A stretch of 63,889 nucleotides of DNA, taken from NCBI GenBank assembly GCA_040880525.1, contig JBBDIG010000057.1:1-63889 (forward strand). Reading direction: 5' to 3'. The stretch comes from Bacteroidia bacterium. Its GTDB lineage: Bacteria > Bacteroidota > Bacteroidia > CAILMK01 > JBBDIG01. This document shows, in pieces, positions 51,397 through 61,784 of this stretch. The notes under the pieces were generated by a model. It made no database searches and was not told where the DNA came from. It saw nothing but the letters and a program-made list of their open reading frames with translations. Positions within the stretch are counted from its first letter, which is position 1; every line of letters starts with the position of its first letter. The translations under genes were made by a program, and so were the position numbers.

Positions 51397-51915
51397 ATGA
51401 AATTAGTATTCAGGACGCTCTTTTTCTTTGCTTTAATTGTGCCATTGGCCGCTACAGCTCAGCAAGAAGCGAAAGTTCAAAAAATCGGATATGTCAATGT
51501 AAATGAATTGCTCCAGTCCATGGCGAGAGTGCAAACTGTAAAGGATGATCTTGAAAAACATGGGACGCAGTTGGAAACCCAGATCACGAATATGGCCGGG
51601 GAGCTTGACAGAAAAGTTGAGGCCTATTATAATGAGGTTAATACCATGAGTGATGCAGTTCGCAAGGATAAAGAGCGCGAAATCACTCAGCTCCGGGAAA
51701 GGATCGAACGCTTTCAGCAGGAAGCTCAGGACGATTTAACAGCAAGGGAAAAGTCGCTGCTGGAGCCCATCCTTAAAGATGTTCGCGAAGCAATTAAGAA
51801 GGTAGCCACAGACAATGGTTATACCTATGTTATTGATACGAGTAGCGGATTGATGCTTTTTAATGATGAATCCTATAATCTTATGGCATTAGTAAAAGCA
51901 CAACTTGGCGATTAA
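51397..51915 (+). CDS. OmpH/Skp-like periplasmic chaperone 2
   Basis: This 172-residue paralogue of the preceding gene has a signal peptide (ending ATAQ), the segment KIGYVNVNELLQSMARVQTVKDDL, a coiled-coil and the end YTYVIDTSSGLMLFNDESYN. It is a second Skp-like chaperone. Two copies after bamA are typical of Bacteroidota. Its end overlaps the start of murI by 11 bases. Confidence 0.92.
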   Translation: MKLVFRTLFFFALIVPLAATAQQEAKVQKIGYVNVNELLQSMARVQTVKDDLEKHGTQLETQITNMAGELDRKVEAYYNEVNTMSDAVRKDKEREITQLRERIERFQQEAQDDLTAREKSLLEPILKDVREAIKKVATDNGYTYVIDTSSGLMLFNDESYNLMALVKAQLGD

Positions 51916-52723
51916 ATCAGCAGACAACAGGCCGGTTGGAATATTCGACTCAGGTATAGGAGGCCTGACCATTGTTGATTCAGTGGTCAGGCTTCTTCCT
52001 TCAGAGCGCGTTGTGTTTTATGGAGACACGGCACATCTGCCCTATGGAGATAAATCCTCCCATGCCATTCGCACCTATTCCCGCAATATTGTGGAATACC
52101 TCATTCGGCAAGATTGCAAAGCGATAATCATTGCTTGCAACACGGCTTCTGCTGTGGCCTTTCGCGAACTGGAGCGAAGTTTCGGAGGGGAAATGGCCAT
52201 TATAAATGTGATTGACCCGGTGGTAAAATTCACCTTGCAGCAAGTTACCAATGGAAGTATAGGCGTAATCGGAACCCGCAGAACCATCCGCACCGGCATT
52301 TACCCAAGAAGATTGCGTACCCTGAGAAAGAATGTCCAGGTCACTGCCCACGCCACCCCTTTGCTTGCACCCATGATTGAGGAGGGCTTTTTCAATAACA
52401 AGATCAGCCAGACGATCATCAATAATTATCTCTCCCGGCCAGGTCTTAATGAGATAGAAGCGCTTATCCTGGCATGCACACATTACCCGCTTATCCGCCC
52501 GGAGATTGAAAGATACTATGGGGGGAAAGTGAATGTAATTGACAGCACAGATGCGGTGGCGCAAGAGTTAAAATCGGAGCTGGAAAAACGAAGGCAACTT
52601 GCGGATCATTCGTTTCCGGATCATGACTTTTTGGTATCTGACTTTACGGCCAGTTTTCAGGAAACGACAAAAATATTCTTCCGGGAAAAGGTGAAGCTGC
52701 AGGAAAGGCGGATATCCGAATGA
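51905..52723 (+). CDS. murI: Glutamate racemase
   Basis: MurI supplies D-glutamate for peptidoglycan. The 272-residue protein has GIFDSGIGGLTI (with the catalytic Asp region), the first catalytic Cys in IIACNTASA and the second in ACTHYPLI. The start is TTG and overlaps the second OmpH gene by 11 bases; no ATG is in frame before the conserved DSG motif. It ends the envelope block and converges on clpX. Confidence 0.93.
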   Translation: MAIKSADNRPVGIFDSGIGGLTIVDSVVRLLPSERVVFYGDTAHLPYGDKSSHAIRTYSRNIVEYLIRQDCKAIIIACNTASAVAFRELERSFGGEMAIINVIDPVVKFTLQQVTNGSIGVIGTRRTIRTGIYPRRLRTLRKNVQVTAHATPLLAPMIEEGFFNNKISQTIINNYLSRPGLNEIEALILACTHYPLIRPEIERYYGGKVNVIDSTDAVAQELKSELEKRRQLADHSFPDHDFLVSDFTASFQETTKIFFREKVKLQERRISE

Positions 52724-52741
52724 TGCCCGGCTTGATATTCC

Positions 52742-53974
52742 TTACGCCACTTTTAGTAGCGCCAGGTTGGATTCGCTCAGCTTTGTTTTCACATTGTCAA
52801 TCGTGAGCCGAAAATCCTGAATATCATCCTTTGATGGAATCTCATACATGTGATCCAACAGAATGGATTCCAGAAGCGAACGGAGCCCGCGCGCGCCTAA
52901 TTTCAGATCCATTGCCTGCTCTGCCAGATAGTCTATCACGTTTTCATCCACCTCAAATTTTACTCCCTCCAGCCTGAAGAGTTCCTCATATTGCTTGATC
53001 AGCGCATTTTTCGGCTCCAGCAAAATAGATTTCAGCGTTGCCTTATCCAACGGATCCAGGTAGGTGATGACCGGTAATCTGCCGATCAATTCCGGGATGA
53101 GGCCATATTTCTTGAGATCGTGCGCATTTGCATAGCGGAATATATTGTCTTTATCCAATACATTTTCCTTCTCAAATAATGTCTTAAATCCAATGGCCTG
53201 CGATTGCATCCGCTTCATAATGGAGCGCTCTAAGCCGTCAAAAGCCCCACCGCACACAAACAATATATTGTTGGTGTTGATGGCTACTAAATTCTGCTCA
53301 GGATGCTTGCGTCCACCCTGTGGCGGAACGTACACAATAGAACCTTCAAGCAACTTGAGCATGGCCTGCTGCACTCCTTCACCGCTCACATCGCGCGTAA
53401 TTGAAGGATTGTCGCTTTTCCGGGCAATCTTATCAATCTCGTCAATATAAACGATCCCCCTTTCAGCCGATTGAACGTCATAGTTAGCAGCCTGTAAAAG
53501 CCTCGTCAGGATTGTTTCTACATCCTCACCCACATAGCCGGCTTCGGTAATTACCGTGGCATCTGCAATGCAAAAAGGCACTTCAAGGATGCGGGCGATG
53601 GTACGGGCAAGCAATGTTTTGCCGGTGCCGGTTTCGCCCAGCATAAGAATGTTTGATTTATCAATCTCAATCTCATTCGCTTGCCCCTTCATGATCCTGG
53701 AAAGACGCTTATAGTGATTGTAGACGGCAACCGAAATCACCTTTTTTGCCTGGTCCTGCCCAATCACGTATTCGTCAAGATGCTCCTTTATTTCGGTGGG
53801 TTTCATCAGGCGGATCAGCGAGGCCTTCTGCGTTCTGCTGGCCTGCTCAGCCTCAATGATCTTTTCAGCTTCGGCCACGCACCGGTCGCAGATGAAACCT
53901 TCTTTCCCCTCTATCAGGAGGTAGACCTCTTCCTTGTTTCTCCAGCAAAAGGAGCAATATTTATCTTTCTTCAT
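52742..53974 (-). CDS. clpX: ClpX ATPase subunit of ClpXP
   Basis: ClpX unfolds tagged proteins for degradation by ClpP. The 410-residue protein has an N-terminal zinc-binding domain with C7, C10, C29 and C32, Walker A GETGTGKT, the pore loop GYVGED, Walker B VYIDEID and the sensor 2 region. It starts one base before the clpP stop, so the two are one unit (clpP first). Confidence 0.97.
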   Translation of the reverse strand: MKKDKYCSFCWRNKEEVYLLIEGKEGFICDRCVAEAEKIIEAEQASRTQKASLIRLMKPTEIKEHLDEYVIGQDQAKKVISVAVYNHYKRLSRIMKGQANEIEIDKSNILMLGETGTGKTLLARTIARILEVPFCIADATVITEAGYVGEDVETILTRLLQAANYDVQSAERGIVYIDEIDKIARKSDNPSITRDVSGEGVQQAMLKLLEGSIVYVPPQGGRKHPEQNLVAINTNNILFVCGGAFDGLERSIMKRMQSQAIGFKTLFEKENVLDKDNIFRYANAHDLKKYGLIPELIGRLPVITYLDPLDKATLKSILLEPKNALIKQYEELFRLEGVKFEVDENVIDYLAEQAMDLKLGARGLRSLLESILLDHMYEIPSKDDIQDFRLTIDNVKTKLSESNLALLKVA

Positions 53975-54670
53975 TTATTTCTTCTCAGGTGAGCTTTCCT
54001 TGGTCAGCACTTCATCCACCATTCCGTATTCTTTGGCTTCTTCTGAAGTCATCCAATAGTCTCGGTCTGAATCTTTTTGTACTTTATCGAAATCCTGTCC
54101 GGTTCTTTCCGCAATGATCCGGTAAAGTTCCTCTTTTGTCTTCAGAATTTCACGAGCTGATATTTCTATATCTGATGCTTGTCCCTGCACACCTCCCATC
54201 GGTTGGTGGATCATAACCCTGGAATGTTTGAGGCAGGAACGTTTGCCTTTTTCTCCGGCACACAAAAGAATAGCTCCCATAGAAGCCGCCATGCCGGTAC
54301 AGATGGTCGCCACAGATGGATTGATATACTGCATCGTATCATAGATCCCAAGACCTGCATACACAGATCCGCCCGGACTGTTTATATAGATTTGAATGCC
54401 CCGGTTATTATCCAGTGATTCCAGGAAAAGCAATTGCGCCTGGATAATATTGGCCACATCGTCATAAATAGGTACACCCAGGAATATTATCCGGTCCATC
54501 ATAAGGCGGGAAAAAACATCAAGCTGGGTAACGTTCATTGGCCGCTCCTCCAGGATGTATGGGGTGATGTAATTATATTGTTTCGCATATCCATCCAGCG
54601 TCATGCTGCTGATTCCCTGGTGGCCTACTGCGTATTTCTTAAACTCTTTGGCAAACGGGTCTTTACTCAT
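53975..54670 (-). CDS. clpP: ClpP protease subunit
   Basis: ClpP is the serine protease of ClpXP. The 231-residue protein has a Ser-His-Asp triad: S130 in GMAASMGA, H155 in MIHQPMG and D204 in DRDYWM. The N-terminal extension is longer than in E. coli, similar to Bacteroidota ClpP. It lies between tig and clpX, the usual order tig-clpP-clpX. Confidence 0.97.
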   Translation of the reverse strand: MSKDPFAKEFKKYAVGHQGISSMTLDGYAKQYNYITPYILEERPMNVTQLDVFSRLMMDRIIFLGVPIYDDVANIIQAQLLFLESLDNNRGIQIYINSPGGSVYAGLGIYDTMQYINPSVATICTGMAASMGAILLCAGEKGKRSCLKHSRVMIHQPMGGVQGQASDIEISAREILKTKEELYRIIAERTGQDFDKVQKDSDRDYWMTSEEAKEYGMVDEVLTKESSPEKK

Positions 54671-54681
54671 TGTTTTTTGTT

Positions 54682-56046
54682 TTAATCATGATGTTGCTCT
54701 AATTCTCTGAATTGTTCCAGTGAAATTTCCTCTTCGGTGAATTGGGTTTCCTTCTCAAGATAATCCAGTACTTTTTGGTCCCGGATAGCGGCCGTTACCT
54801 GAGCGATATTTTCCTCTTTTGAAAGATAATTCTTTAAATATGGATTAATCATTTCGTCTCCGGCTGCGCCCATGCCGTATTGGGCAAACTGGCTGCGTAC
54901 CATCTCGTAGGCAAATCTCGCGATCTCCTCATTTTCGATTTTTATATCCTGTTCCTTCGTAATCCGTTCGTTGATGAGGTTCCATTTGACTTCCTCTGTA
55001 AATGCCTTGAATTCTTTCTTGAATTCTTCCTTTTCCTGATCCTTTTGCTTGTCACCGGCATTTCGTTTCAGCCAATTGGTTAGGAAATTTTCAGGCAGGG
55101 TGATCGGAGTATTCTGCAGCAGCGTATCCTTGATCCGGTGGCGCGCCATGTGCTGGCTCTGCTGCTGAAAATAGCGTTCGGTAAGTTCCTTCAATTCTGC
55201 TCTGAAAGCTGCTTCATCCGTAATTTCTTTATCAGGAAATATGCTTTTGAAGAATGCCTCATTTAATTCAGCAGGTGTAGAGGAATAAATTCCGTTAATT
55301 TTTATCTGAAACAGATCCGCAAGATCCGTGGCCGTATGCTCATCAATTTCCAGTAAGGACTCTAATTCTTTGGAAGTAAGAAGCTCTCTCAGGTTTAAAT
55401 TAAACTCTGCCTGCATCTTCTTTCCAATAAGTTCCTTCCTCAAATTATCAGGAAAGTCTTTTAACGTCCGCGTTTTTTCTGCTTGTACGCCCCCTTCGAG
55501 TGGAGTGGTTTCGTCAGCCATCTCCTGCATTTTAAGGATCACGTGGATCTCATCCTGATCCGGCACTTCTTCATAATCTTCTTTGGATGCTGCCTGCTCG
55601 CGCATCAATTCTATTTGCCGGTCCAAGTCTTTTTCCTCTGCCTTTACCTTATGCAGCAGCACACCCTGGAGCAATTGCGTATCAATTTTCACATCGGGCT
55701 TTATGCCTATCTCGTAAGTAAACTCAAAGCTGGAATCTGCTTTCCAGTCAATCTTTGAATCATCACTTTTCAATACAGGCCCCATCAGAAGGTCCATGCT
55801 TTGATCATCAAAGAAATTCTTTACTCCTTCCTGCACTGCCTTTTCTACCTGCTCCCGCTTCATCTGCTCAAGAAGCAATTTTCTGACAATGCCTTTCGGC
55901 ACTTTCCCAGGCCGGAAGCCGGGTAGTTTTAAATCTTTTCTGTAAGTGTTGATGTTGCTTTCAATACCTGGTTCATAGTCCTCAGGGCTTACTTTTACTG
56001 ACAAAACGGCATCTAAGCCCTGCTGCTCCCGGAAATTAATATCCAC
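54682..56046 (-). CDS. tig: Trigger factor chaperone
   Basis: Trigger factor binds the ribosome near the tunnel exit and chaperones nascent chains. The 454-residue protein has the ribosome-binding signature GFRPGKVPKGIV near residue 45, a middle region where the PPIase-like domain is expected but weakly conserved, and a C-terminal helical chaperone domain. It is the first gene of tig-clpP-clpX and has a tRNA gene upstream. Confidence 0.93.
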   Translation of the reverse strand: MDINFREQQGLDAVLSVKVSPEDYEPGIESNINTYRKDLKLPGFRPGKVPKGIVRKLLLEQMKREQVEKAVQEGVKNFFDDQSMDLLMGPVLKSDDSKIDWKADSSFEFTYEIGIKPDVKIDTQLLQGVLLHKVKAEEKDLDRQIELMREQAASKEDYEEVPDQDEIHVILKMQEMADETTPLEGGVQAEKTRTLKDFPDNLRKELIGKKMQAEFNLNLRELLTSKELESLLEIDEHTATDLADLFQIKINGIYSSTPAELNEAFFKSIFPDKEITDEAAFRAELKELTERYFQQQSQHMARHRIKDTLLQNTPITLPENFLTNWLKRNAGDKQKDQEKEEFKKEFKAFTEEVKWNLINERITKEQDIKIENEEIARFAYEMVRSQFAQYGMGAAGDEMINPYLKNYLSKEENIAQVTAAIRDQKVLDYLEKETQFTEEEISLEQFRELEQHHD

Positions 56047-56088
56047 GATTAAATTTAGAATTTAAAATTTTAATAAAAACAGGAAAAG

Positions 56089-56170
56089 TGCGGATGGGGG
56101 GACTCGAACCCCCACACCTTGCGGCACCAGATCCTAAGTCTGGCACGTCTACCAATTCCGCCACATCCGC
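56089..56170 (-). tRNA. tRNA-Leu (anticodon UAG)
   Basis: This minus-strand tRNA folds fully. The acceptor arm is GCGGATG/CATCCGC, and the D-loop carries GG (AATTGGTAGA). The anticodon stem CCAGA/TCTGG has loop CTTAGGA and anticodon TAG. A long variable arm (TGCCGCAAGGTGT) and T-arm GGGGG-TTCGAGT-CCCCC complete it. The large variable arm fits tRNA-Leu, reading CUN codons. The 3' CCA is not encoded. Confidence 0.95.
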
Positions 56171-56490
56171 TGGATAAAGGCCGCAAAATTACAGTTCTCT
56201 TGCGAACTTGCCGCCCGGATTGTCTAAGTCGTCAACAGCGCGGTTTTCCTAAAAAAGATGCCCTGCTATCTAAAAGGACACCACATTTTTTCGGGAAAAA
56301 ATTCAAGACAAAATTTCCGGGAATTTGGTATCTTTCCGGACGACTGATCTTCAATGCTCAGGAGCGGTAAATATCGTTATTATTGACATGCTGAAGGGAA
56401 TTGAAATAAGCGGTTTAAAAACCATAATGCAGCATAGTAGTTGAATTTTAAAAGGAGTAGTTCAGGTTTTCTCAATAATGAATATGGAAT
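56171..56490. other. Gap between tRNA-Leu and the RelA/SpoT gene
   Basis: About 320 bases contain the tRNA promoter element on the minus strand (56184-56191). No coding frame with support was seen. The + strand leader of the RelA/SpoT gene is AT-rich and holds no clear TAnnTTTG element. Confidence 0.4.
56184..56191 (-). promoter_or_regulatory. tRNA-Leu promoter -7 element (TAATTTTG, minus strand)
   Basis: On the minus strand this reads TAATTTTG, 13 bases before the tRNA 5' end, giving a transcript start a few bases upstream of the mature tRNA. It may also read through into tig. Confidence 0.5.
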
Positions 56491-58722
56491 ATGCAGATAA
56501 GTGATGCAGAGTTGGAGCGGAACCGGATTCTCAATGCCTACAGAAATCTTCTCCGGAACTGCCCTCCACAGGTTACTAAAGAAGATAAACGGGTCATTCG
56601 CCAGGCATTTCGCTATTCGCTGGAATCACACCAGGGCATGCGAAGAAAATCAGGGGAGTTGTATATTTTTCATCCATTGGCGGTGGCAACAATTTGCGCC
56701 AGGGAGATCAGCCTGGGAACTACTTCCATTGTTTGTGCTTTGCTGCACGATGTGGTAGAGGACACCGACATTACGCTGGAAGATATTGAAGGAATCTTCG
56801 GGGCTAAAATCGCCAACATTATTGATGGCCTCACCAAAATATCCGGTGTGGTGGGCAAGACGAATTCCATGCAGGCTGAGAACTTCAGGAAGATTCTGCT
56901 CACCCTGGCGGATGACGTGCGGGTGATCTTGGTGAAGCTCGCTGACCGCCTGCACAACATGCGAACGCTGGAAGCCATGACCAGAACTTCGCAGCTAAAA
57001 ATCGCCTCAGAAACGCTGGTGCTTTTTGCACCGCTGGCCCACCGGCTGGGACTCTATGCCATTAAAAGCGAATTGGAAGACCTTGCCCTCAAGTATACTG
57101 AACCCAAGGTGTATAAAGATATTTCACAAAAACTACAATCATCCAAAACGCAGCGGAGTAAATACATACGAAAGTTCATTGAGCCTTTGCAGGCGGCCTT
57201 TGCCGAAGAAAATCTGCGGTATGAAATAAAAGGACGCACCAAATCAATTTATTCTATATATAATAAAATGCGGCAGCAGGATATTCCTTTTGAGCAAGTG
57301 TATGATCTGTTTGCCGTAAGGATCATCCTGGACAGCGAAATCGAAACAGAGAAAGCCGATTGCTGGCAAGTATATTCCATTGTGACCGACAGCTATACCC
57401 CCAATCCCGAGCGCATCAGGGATTGGATCAGCACACCGAAAGGAAATGGTTACGAATCGTTGCATACAACGGTCATGGGGCCGCAGGGAAAGTGGGTGGA
57501 GGTGCAAATCCGCAGCAGGCGAATGGACGAGATAGCGGAGAAGGGATATGCCGCCCACTGGAAGTACAAGGAAAACGAATCAGGCGAAACGGGCCTTGAG
57601 GAATGGATAAGAAAGATTCGCGAATTGCTTGAAAATCCTGAAGCCAATGCACTGGATTTTCTCGATGATTTTAAGCTGAATTTGTTTTCGGACGAGGTCT
57701 TTGCGTTCTCCCCCAAAGGTGACATCTATACTTTGCCGCTAAATGCCACTGCCCTGGATTTTGCATTTGAAATTCATACTGATGTAGGGTTGTCCTGCCT
57801 CGGAGCTAAGGTGAATCATAAACTCGTGCCCCTAAGTTACAAGCTGAAAAACGGAGACCAGGTAGAGATCATCACCAGCAAAAAGCAGAAACCCAATGAG
57901 GCATGGCTCAAATTTGCAGTCACGGCCAAGGCCCGCTCTAAGATCAAAGCAGCACTGAAAGAGGACAAGCGGAAAATTGCCGATGTAGGGAAAGAGATTC
58001 TCTCCCGGAAAATGCGCTCGGCTAAGGTGAAATTTTCCAATGACAAGCTGCTACGACTTTCCCGGTACTTTAACCTTCCATCCTCCCTGGATCTTTTTTA
58101 CAATATTGGAAGTGGAAAAATTGATTCGCATAGGCTGAAAACTGCAATGGATATTTTTCAGTCGCTGGAAGTCAAGAAACCGGAACCTACTAACGGAAAA
58201 CCGAAAAAGAAATCAAAAAAGATCCTTCCGCCAGCAGTTAAGCCGGATATGGTGGTAGTGGGTGGAGATACAGATCTCGATTATTCCTTTTCCAAATGCT
58301 GTAATCCCATTCCAGGTGATGATATTTTTGGGTTTATTACTATTGGAGACGGCATTAAAATCCACCGGACTAACTGCCCGAACGGGATTCGCTTGATGTC
58401 AAATTATGGATACAGAATTATCAAGGCCAAATGGGCTGCGATGGAGATTAAGGATGTGAAGACCTTTCCCGTGGGTGTGAGGCTGATCGGGTTCGACAGT
58501 CTGGGAATTGTGAGCCGGATCACTGACATTGTATCCAAAGAACTGAAGGTGAATATGCAGTCTATCACTGTGGAATCAAAAGACGGGGCCTTCGAAGGGT
58601 CCATCATTCTGCTGATCTATGACACAGAGCACCTGGAGCAGCTTATTCAAAAGATCAAAAAGATCAGTGGAATAGATACCGTTTCCCGTTTTGATGTGGA
58701 GGAGACGTTGCCTCAGACCTGA
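56491..58722 (+). CDS. RelA/SpoT-type (p)ppGpp synthetase/hydrolase
   Basis: This bifunctional stringent-response enzyme has 743 residues. The HD hydrolase domain (about 45-200) shows HPLAVA and LLHDVVEDT. The synthetase domain (about 240-350) shows GRTKSIYSIYNKM and VYDLFAVRIIL. TGS (about 410-470) and ACT (about 670-740) domains follow. The intact HD motif points to hydrolase activity, and the synthetase motifs appear complete as well, as in SpoT/Rel proteins. It is followed by a Fur-family gene 47 bases later, with a promoter between. Confidence 0.94.
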   Translation: MQISDAELERNRILNAYRNLLRNCPPQVTKEDKRVIRQAFRYSLESHQGMRRKSGELYIFHPLAVATICAREISLGTTSIVCALLHDVVEDTDITLEDIEGIFGAKIANIIDGLTKISGVVGKTNSMQAENFRKILLTLADDVRVILVKLADRLHNMRTLEAMTRTSQLKIASETLVLFAPLAHRLGLYAIKSELEDLALKYTEPKVYKDISQKLQSSKTQRSKYIRKFIEPLQAAFAEENLRYEIKGRTKSIYSIYNKMRQQDIPFEQVYDLFAVRIILDSEIETEKADCWQVYSIVTDSYTPNPERIRDWISTPKGNGYESLHTTVMGPQGKWVEVQIRSRRMDEIAEKGYAAHWKYKENESGETGLEEWIRKIRELLENPEANALDFLDDFKLNLFSDEVFAFSPKGDIYTLPLNATALDFAFEIHTDVGLSCLGAKVNHKLVPLSYKLKNGDQVEIITSKKQKPNEAWLKFAVTAKARSKIKAALKEDKRKIADVGKEILSRKMRSAKVKFSNDKLLRLSRYFNLPSSLDLFYNIGSGKIDSHRLKTAMDIFQSLEVKKPEPTNGKPKKKSKKILPPAVKPDMVVVGGDTDLDYSFSKCCNPIPGDDIFGFITIGDGIKIHRTNCPNGIRLMSNYGYRIIKAKWAAMEIKDVKTFPVGVRLIGFDSLGIVSRITDIVSKELKVNMQSITVESKDGAFEGSIILLIYDTEHLEQLIQKIKKISGIDTVSRFDVEETLPQT

Positions 58723-58741
58723 GACTACCGCTTTCAAACCC

Positions 58742-58749
58742 TAACTTTG
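58742..58749 (+). promoter_or_regulatory. Fur-family gene promoter -7 element (TAACTTTG)
   Basis: A full TAnnTTTG match lies just past the RelA/SpoT stop and 20 bases before the ATG at 58770. It implies an independent transcript for the regulator. Confidence 0.5.
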
Positions 58750-58769
58750 AGCAGAATTAGCTTTCAAAA

Positions 58770-59246
58770 ATGACCGCACTGAAACCCAAAGAGGACGTAA
58801 AAGACATATTTTCAGAATATCTGGAAGGGAAGAAACACCGCAAAACGCCTGAACGCTTTGCGATCCTGGATGAGGTGTATTCGCGTAATGACCATTTTGA
58901 CGTGGAAATGCTTTATCTGCAGATGAAGAACAAAAACTACCACGTGAGCCGGGCCACGGTTTATAATACGCTCGATTTGCTCTTAGACTGCAATCTGGTG
59001 GTAAAGCATCAGTTTGGGAACCATGTAGCCCTTTATGAGAAATCCTACGGTTACCGCCAGCATGATCATCTCATTTGCGTTCATTGCACCAAAGTCTTTG
59101 AATTCTGCGATCCGCGCATCCAGGAGATCCAGAATATGATGGGCGATCTGCTCAACTTCAATGTTCAAAACCATTCTTTGATGCTCTATGGCCAGCCTCA
59201 AAAATCAGAGGAAGGGATCTGTACCAACTGCGGAAAAGAAGTTTAG
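58770..59246 (+). CDS. Fur-family metal-dependent transcriptional repressor
   Basis: This 158-residue protein has a winged-helix DNA-binding half (KTPERFAILDEVY and VSRATVYNTLDLLLDCNLV). The metal-binding half shows HDHLICVHC and the closing GICTNCGKE; the two CxxC pairs form the structural zinc site. It could be Fur (iron), Zur or PerR; residues that distinguish them are not decisive here. The TonB receptor at the other end of the window is far away, so no direct link is claimed. Confidence 0.9.
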   Translation: MTALKPKEDVKDIFSEYLEGKKHRKTPERFAILDEVYSRNDHFDVEMLYLQMKNKNYHVSRATVYNTLDLLLDCNLVVKHQFGNHVALYEKSYGYRQHDHLICVHCTKVFEFCDPRIQEIQNMMGDLLNFNVQNHSLMLYGQPQKSEEGICTNCGKEV

Positions 59247-59281
59247 AGAAAATCATTGGCGAATAGGCAGCGCACTACGGT

Positions 59282-60547
59282 CTACATTTTATAGCGTATT
59301 GCCATTATGGGATCCATCCTCGCAGCTTGAAGTGCCGGCACCAGTCCGGCTATAATGCCAATGCCGCTGGATAGACCCACTCCGATCAGTATATTTTCGA
59401 GGCTGAGTTGCAGCGTCAGATCCATTGTAGCACTAACGATGAGCAAGCCGAAATAAACAACAGCAATGCCCGCCAGGCCACCTAATATACACAGCATCAC
59501 GGATTCGCCCAGAAACTGGAGAAGAATGAACATTTTGCTAGCGCCAAGCGCCTTCTGAATACCAATGATGCTGGTTCGCTCCCGGACTGTTACGAACATA
59601 ATATTCGCAATTCCAAAACCGCCCACCAGTATAGAGAAACCTGCAATGATCCATCCTACCAGCGTGAGTATGCCAAAGATCTGATCGAAGGCCGAAGAAA
59701 TAAGTGTAACCTCGTTCAGTGCAAAATTGTCTTCATCGCGGGGGCTCAGTTTACGGATAGAGCGCATGTTTCCACGAATTTCTTCTTTCAGTTCATCTAT
59801 ATCCTGATCAGCCCCTCCTTTTACTACGATAGGGTAGTTGGCCATAAATCCCTGCCCCACGGGTACAAAGGAGCGGACAAAGTTGATCGGGACAATTCCC
59901 TGCCGGTCAAGGTTGCCTCCCATAAACATGTTGTTCCCCTGTTGCTCCAGGATCCCGATGACTGTGAGTTTGCGGCCCATCATCCTCAACTGGCGCCCAA
60001 TCGCATCCTGTTGGGGGAATAGCGCATTTGCTATTTCAACGCCCAGAATAATGACGGGCGACCCCAGGTTCATTTCATATTCTGTAAAATAACGACCGCT
60101 TGCCACCTTCACCTCATTCACTTCATTATAATCGTATGTTACAGCCATAATGGTGATGTTCTGAGCGTAATGATCACCATGCTTCAGCGTTTGGTCAGAG
60201 AGCCAGCGGTAGTACGTGATAGCTTCAGCTTTCGGATACCTTTTCTGAAGCAATTGCATATCGCGATAGGTGAGCGGGGGGCGATTATTATACTTCCACC
60301 ATTCAAACTCGTTTCCCATGATCCAGGGGATCTTTTGGATATAAATAACTTTATCTCCCAGGCTAGAGATGGATGACCGAACATTCTTTTCCAGTGAATC
60401 CACCATTGCCAGAATCCCTATAATACATAGAACGCCAATCGTGATTCCCAGCAGGGAGAGGAAAGTGCGGAGAATATTTGAGCGAAAATTGATAAGCGCA
60501 GAGCTTATGCTCTCTACAATAAGCGCTCTTATCAGGCTGATTTTCAA
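59282..60547 (-). CDS. ABC transporter permease (MacB/FtsX type)
   Basis: This 421-residue permease has an N-terminal helix (about residues 23-45), a large periplasmic MacB_PCD-like domain, and three C-terminal helices of the FtsX domain (about 280-400) with the conserved VRERTSIIGIQKALGASK. It resembles MacB/LolC-like exporters but lacks an ATPase domain, and no ATPase gene is adjacent. Substrate unknown. It is divergent from queA. Confidence 0.9.
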   Translation of the reverse strand: MKISLIRALIVESISSALINFRSNILRTFLSLLGITIGVLCIIGILAMVDSLEKNVRSSISSLGDKVIYIQKIPWIMGNEFEWWKYNNRPPLTYRDMQLLQKRYPKAEAITYYRWLSDQTLKHGDHYAQNITIMAVTYDYNEVNEVKVASGRYFTEYEMNLGSPVIILGVEIANALFPQQDAIGRQLRMMGRKLTVIGILEQQGNNMFMGGNLDRQGIVPINFVRSFVPVGQGFMANYPIVVKGGADQDIDELKEEIRGNMRSIRKLSPRDEDNFALNEVTLISSAFDQIFGILTLVGWIIAGFSILVGGFGIANIMFVTVRERTSIIGIQKALGASKMFILLQFLGESVMLCILGGLAGIAVVYFGLLIVSATMDLTLQLSLENILIGVGLSSGIGIIAGLVPALQAARMDPIMAIRYKM

Positions 60548-60689
60548 TTTAGTAAATGTTGGTTTTTGCGATAATTGAAACGGTGGAAATAATTTGCCCT
60601 ACTATGCGAACCGGCAGGCTACTGAGAGGTTTAAGAAGATTATTAAAGGATAATGCAAAGTTCTGTGTAAGCCCTGAGAAGCATTTTGT

Positions 60690-60697
60690 TAATTTTG
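60690..60697 (+). promoter_or_regulatory. queA promoter -7 element (TAATTTTG)
   Basis: A full TAnnTTTG match lies 28 bases before the queA ATG. It may drive queA and ispD, which are 3 bases apart. Confidence 0.5.
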
Positions 60698-60725
60698 CAC
60701 GCCTTTTCGCAAATATAAGCAGACA

Positions 60726-61781
60726 ATGAAATTATCTGATTTCAATTTTGAATTACCTGAATCCCTTGTAGCCAAGTATCCTGCGCCCTACAGGGATGAG
60801 TCGAGACTAATGGTATTACACCGGGATACCGGGAAGATGGAGCATCGCACCTTCAAGGACATTGTGGAGTACTTTGATGAAGGTGATGTGATGATCGTAA
60901 ATAATACGAAAGTCTTTCCTGCCCGTCTGTACGGGAAAAAAGAAAAAACCGGGGCAAGCATCGAAGTTTTCCTGCTGCGTGAGCTTAATAAAGAGCAGCG
61001 CCTTTGGGATGTATTGGTTGATCCTGCAAGGAAAATCAGGGTTGGCAACAAATTATATTTCGGAGAAAAAGAAAATGAGATCCTTATTGCCGAAGTGATT
61101 GACAACACTACCTCGCGTGGCCGGACCATTCGTTTTCTTAATGATGCAGAGGATGATGAATTTTATGCCTCACTCCATAGCCTTGGGGAAACTCCTCTGC
61201 CAAAATATATGGAGCGAACTGCTGAGCCCGAGGATGCAGAATCCTTCCAAACCATTTTTGCCGCCCAAACAGGAGCAGTCGTTCCGCCAGCTTCCGGAAT
61301 TCATTTTAGCCGGGAGATATTAAAATGGTTCGAGATTAAGGGCGTAGTGATCGCGGAGGTAACGCTTCATCTGAGCCTGGGTTCCCTCAGGAGCATCGAA
61401 GTTGAAGATCTTTCTAAGCATAAAATGGACTCGGAGAATTATATTGTTCCCAAGGCGACTGCTGAATTGGTGAATCTAGGCAAGCGCAATAAGAAGAGAA
61501 TATGTGCGGTAGGAAATAGCACCATGCGCGCCATCGAATCCTCCGTTTCATCCAATGGAATGTTAAAGGGATCAGAAGGATGGACTGAGAAGTTCCTTTT
61601 TCCTCCTCATGACTTCAATATTGCTACTTGCATGATAACCAATTTCCACGAGCCTAAGTCTGCCTTTTACATATCTACGGCAACCTTTGCGGGTCCGGAA
61701 TTATTGAGAAAGGCTTACAAAGAGGCTATAAAGGAAGAATACCGGTTCAGGGATTATGGTGATGCTATGTTTATTCTCTAG
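60726..61781 (+). CDS. queA: S-adenosylmethionine:tRNA ribosyltransferase-isomerase
   Basis: QueA transfers and isomerises the ribose of SAM onto preQ1 in tRNA, making epoxyqueuosine. The 351-residue protein has the typical opening [35 protein letters not shown], and the central PPASGIHFS and [13 protein letters not shown]-type segments. Length is usual. It is tightly linked to ispD. Confidence 0.95.
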   Translation: MKLSDFNFELPESLVAKYPAPYRDESRLMVLHRDTGKMEHRTFKDIVEYFDEGDVMIVNNTKVFPARLYGKKEKTGASIEVFLLRELNKEQRLWDVLVDPARKIRVGNKLYFGEKENEILIAEVIDNTTSRGRTIRFLNDAEDDEFYASLHSLGETPLPKYMERTAEPEDAESFQTIFAAQTGAVVPPASGIHFSREILKWFEIKGVVIAEVTLHLSLGSLRSIEVEDLSKHKMDSENYIVPKATAELVNLGKRNKKRICAVGNSTMRAIESSVSSNGMLKGSEGWTEKFLFPPHDFNIATCMITNFHEPKSAFYISTATFAGPELLRKAYKEAIKEEYRFRDYGDAMFIL

Positions 61782-61784
61782 CAA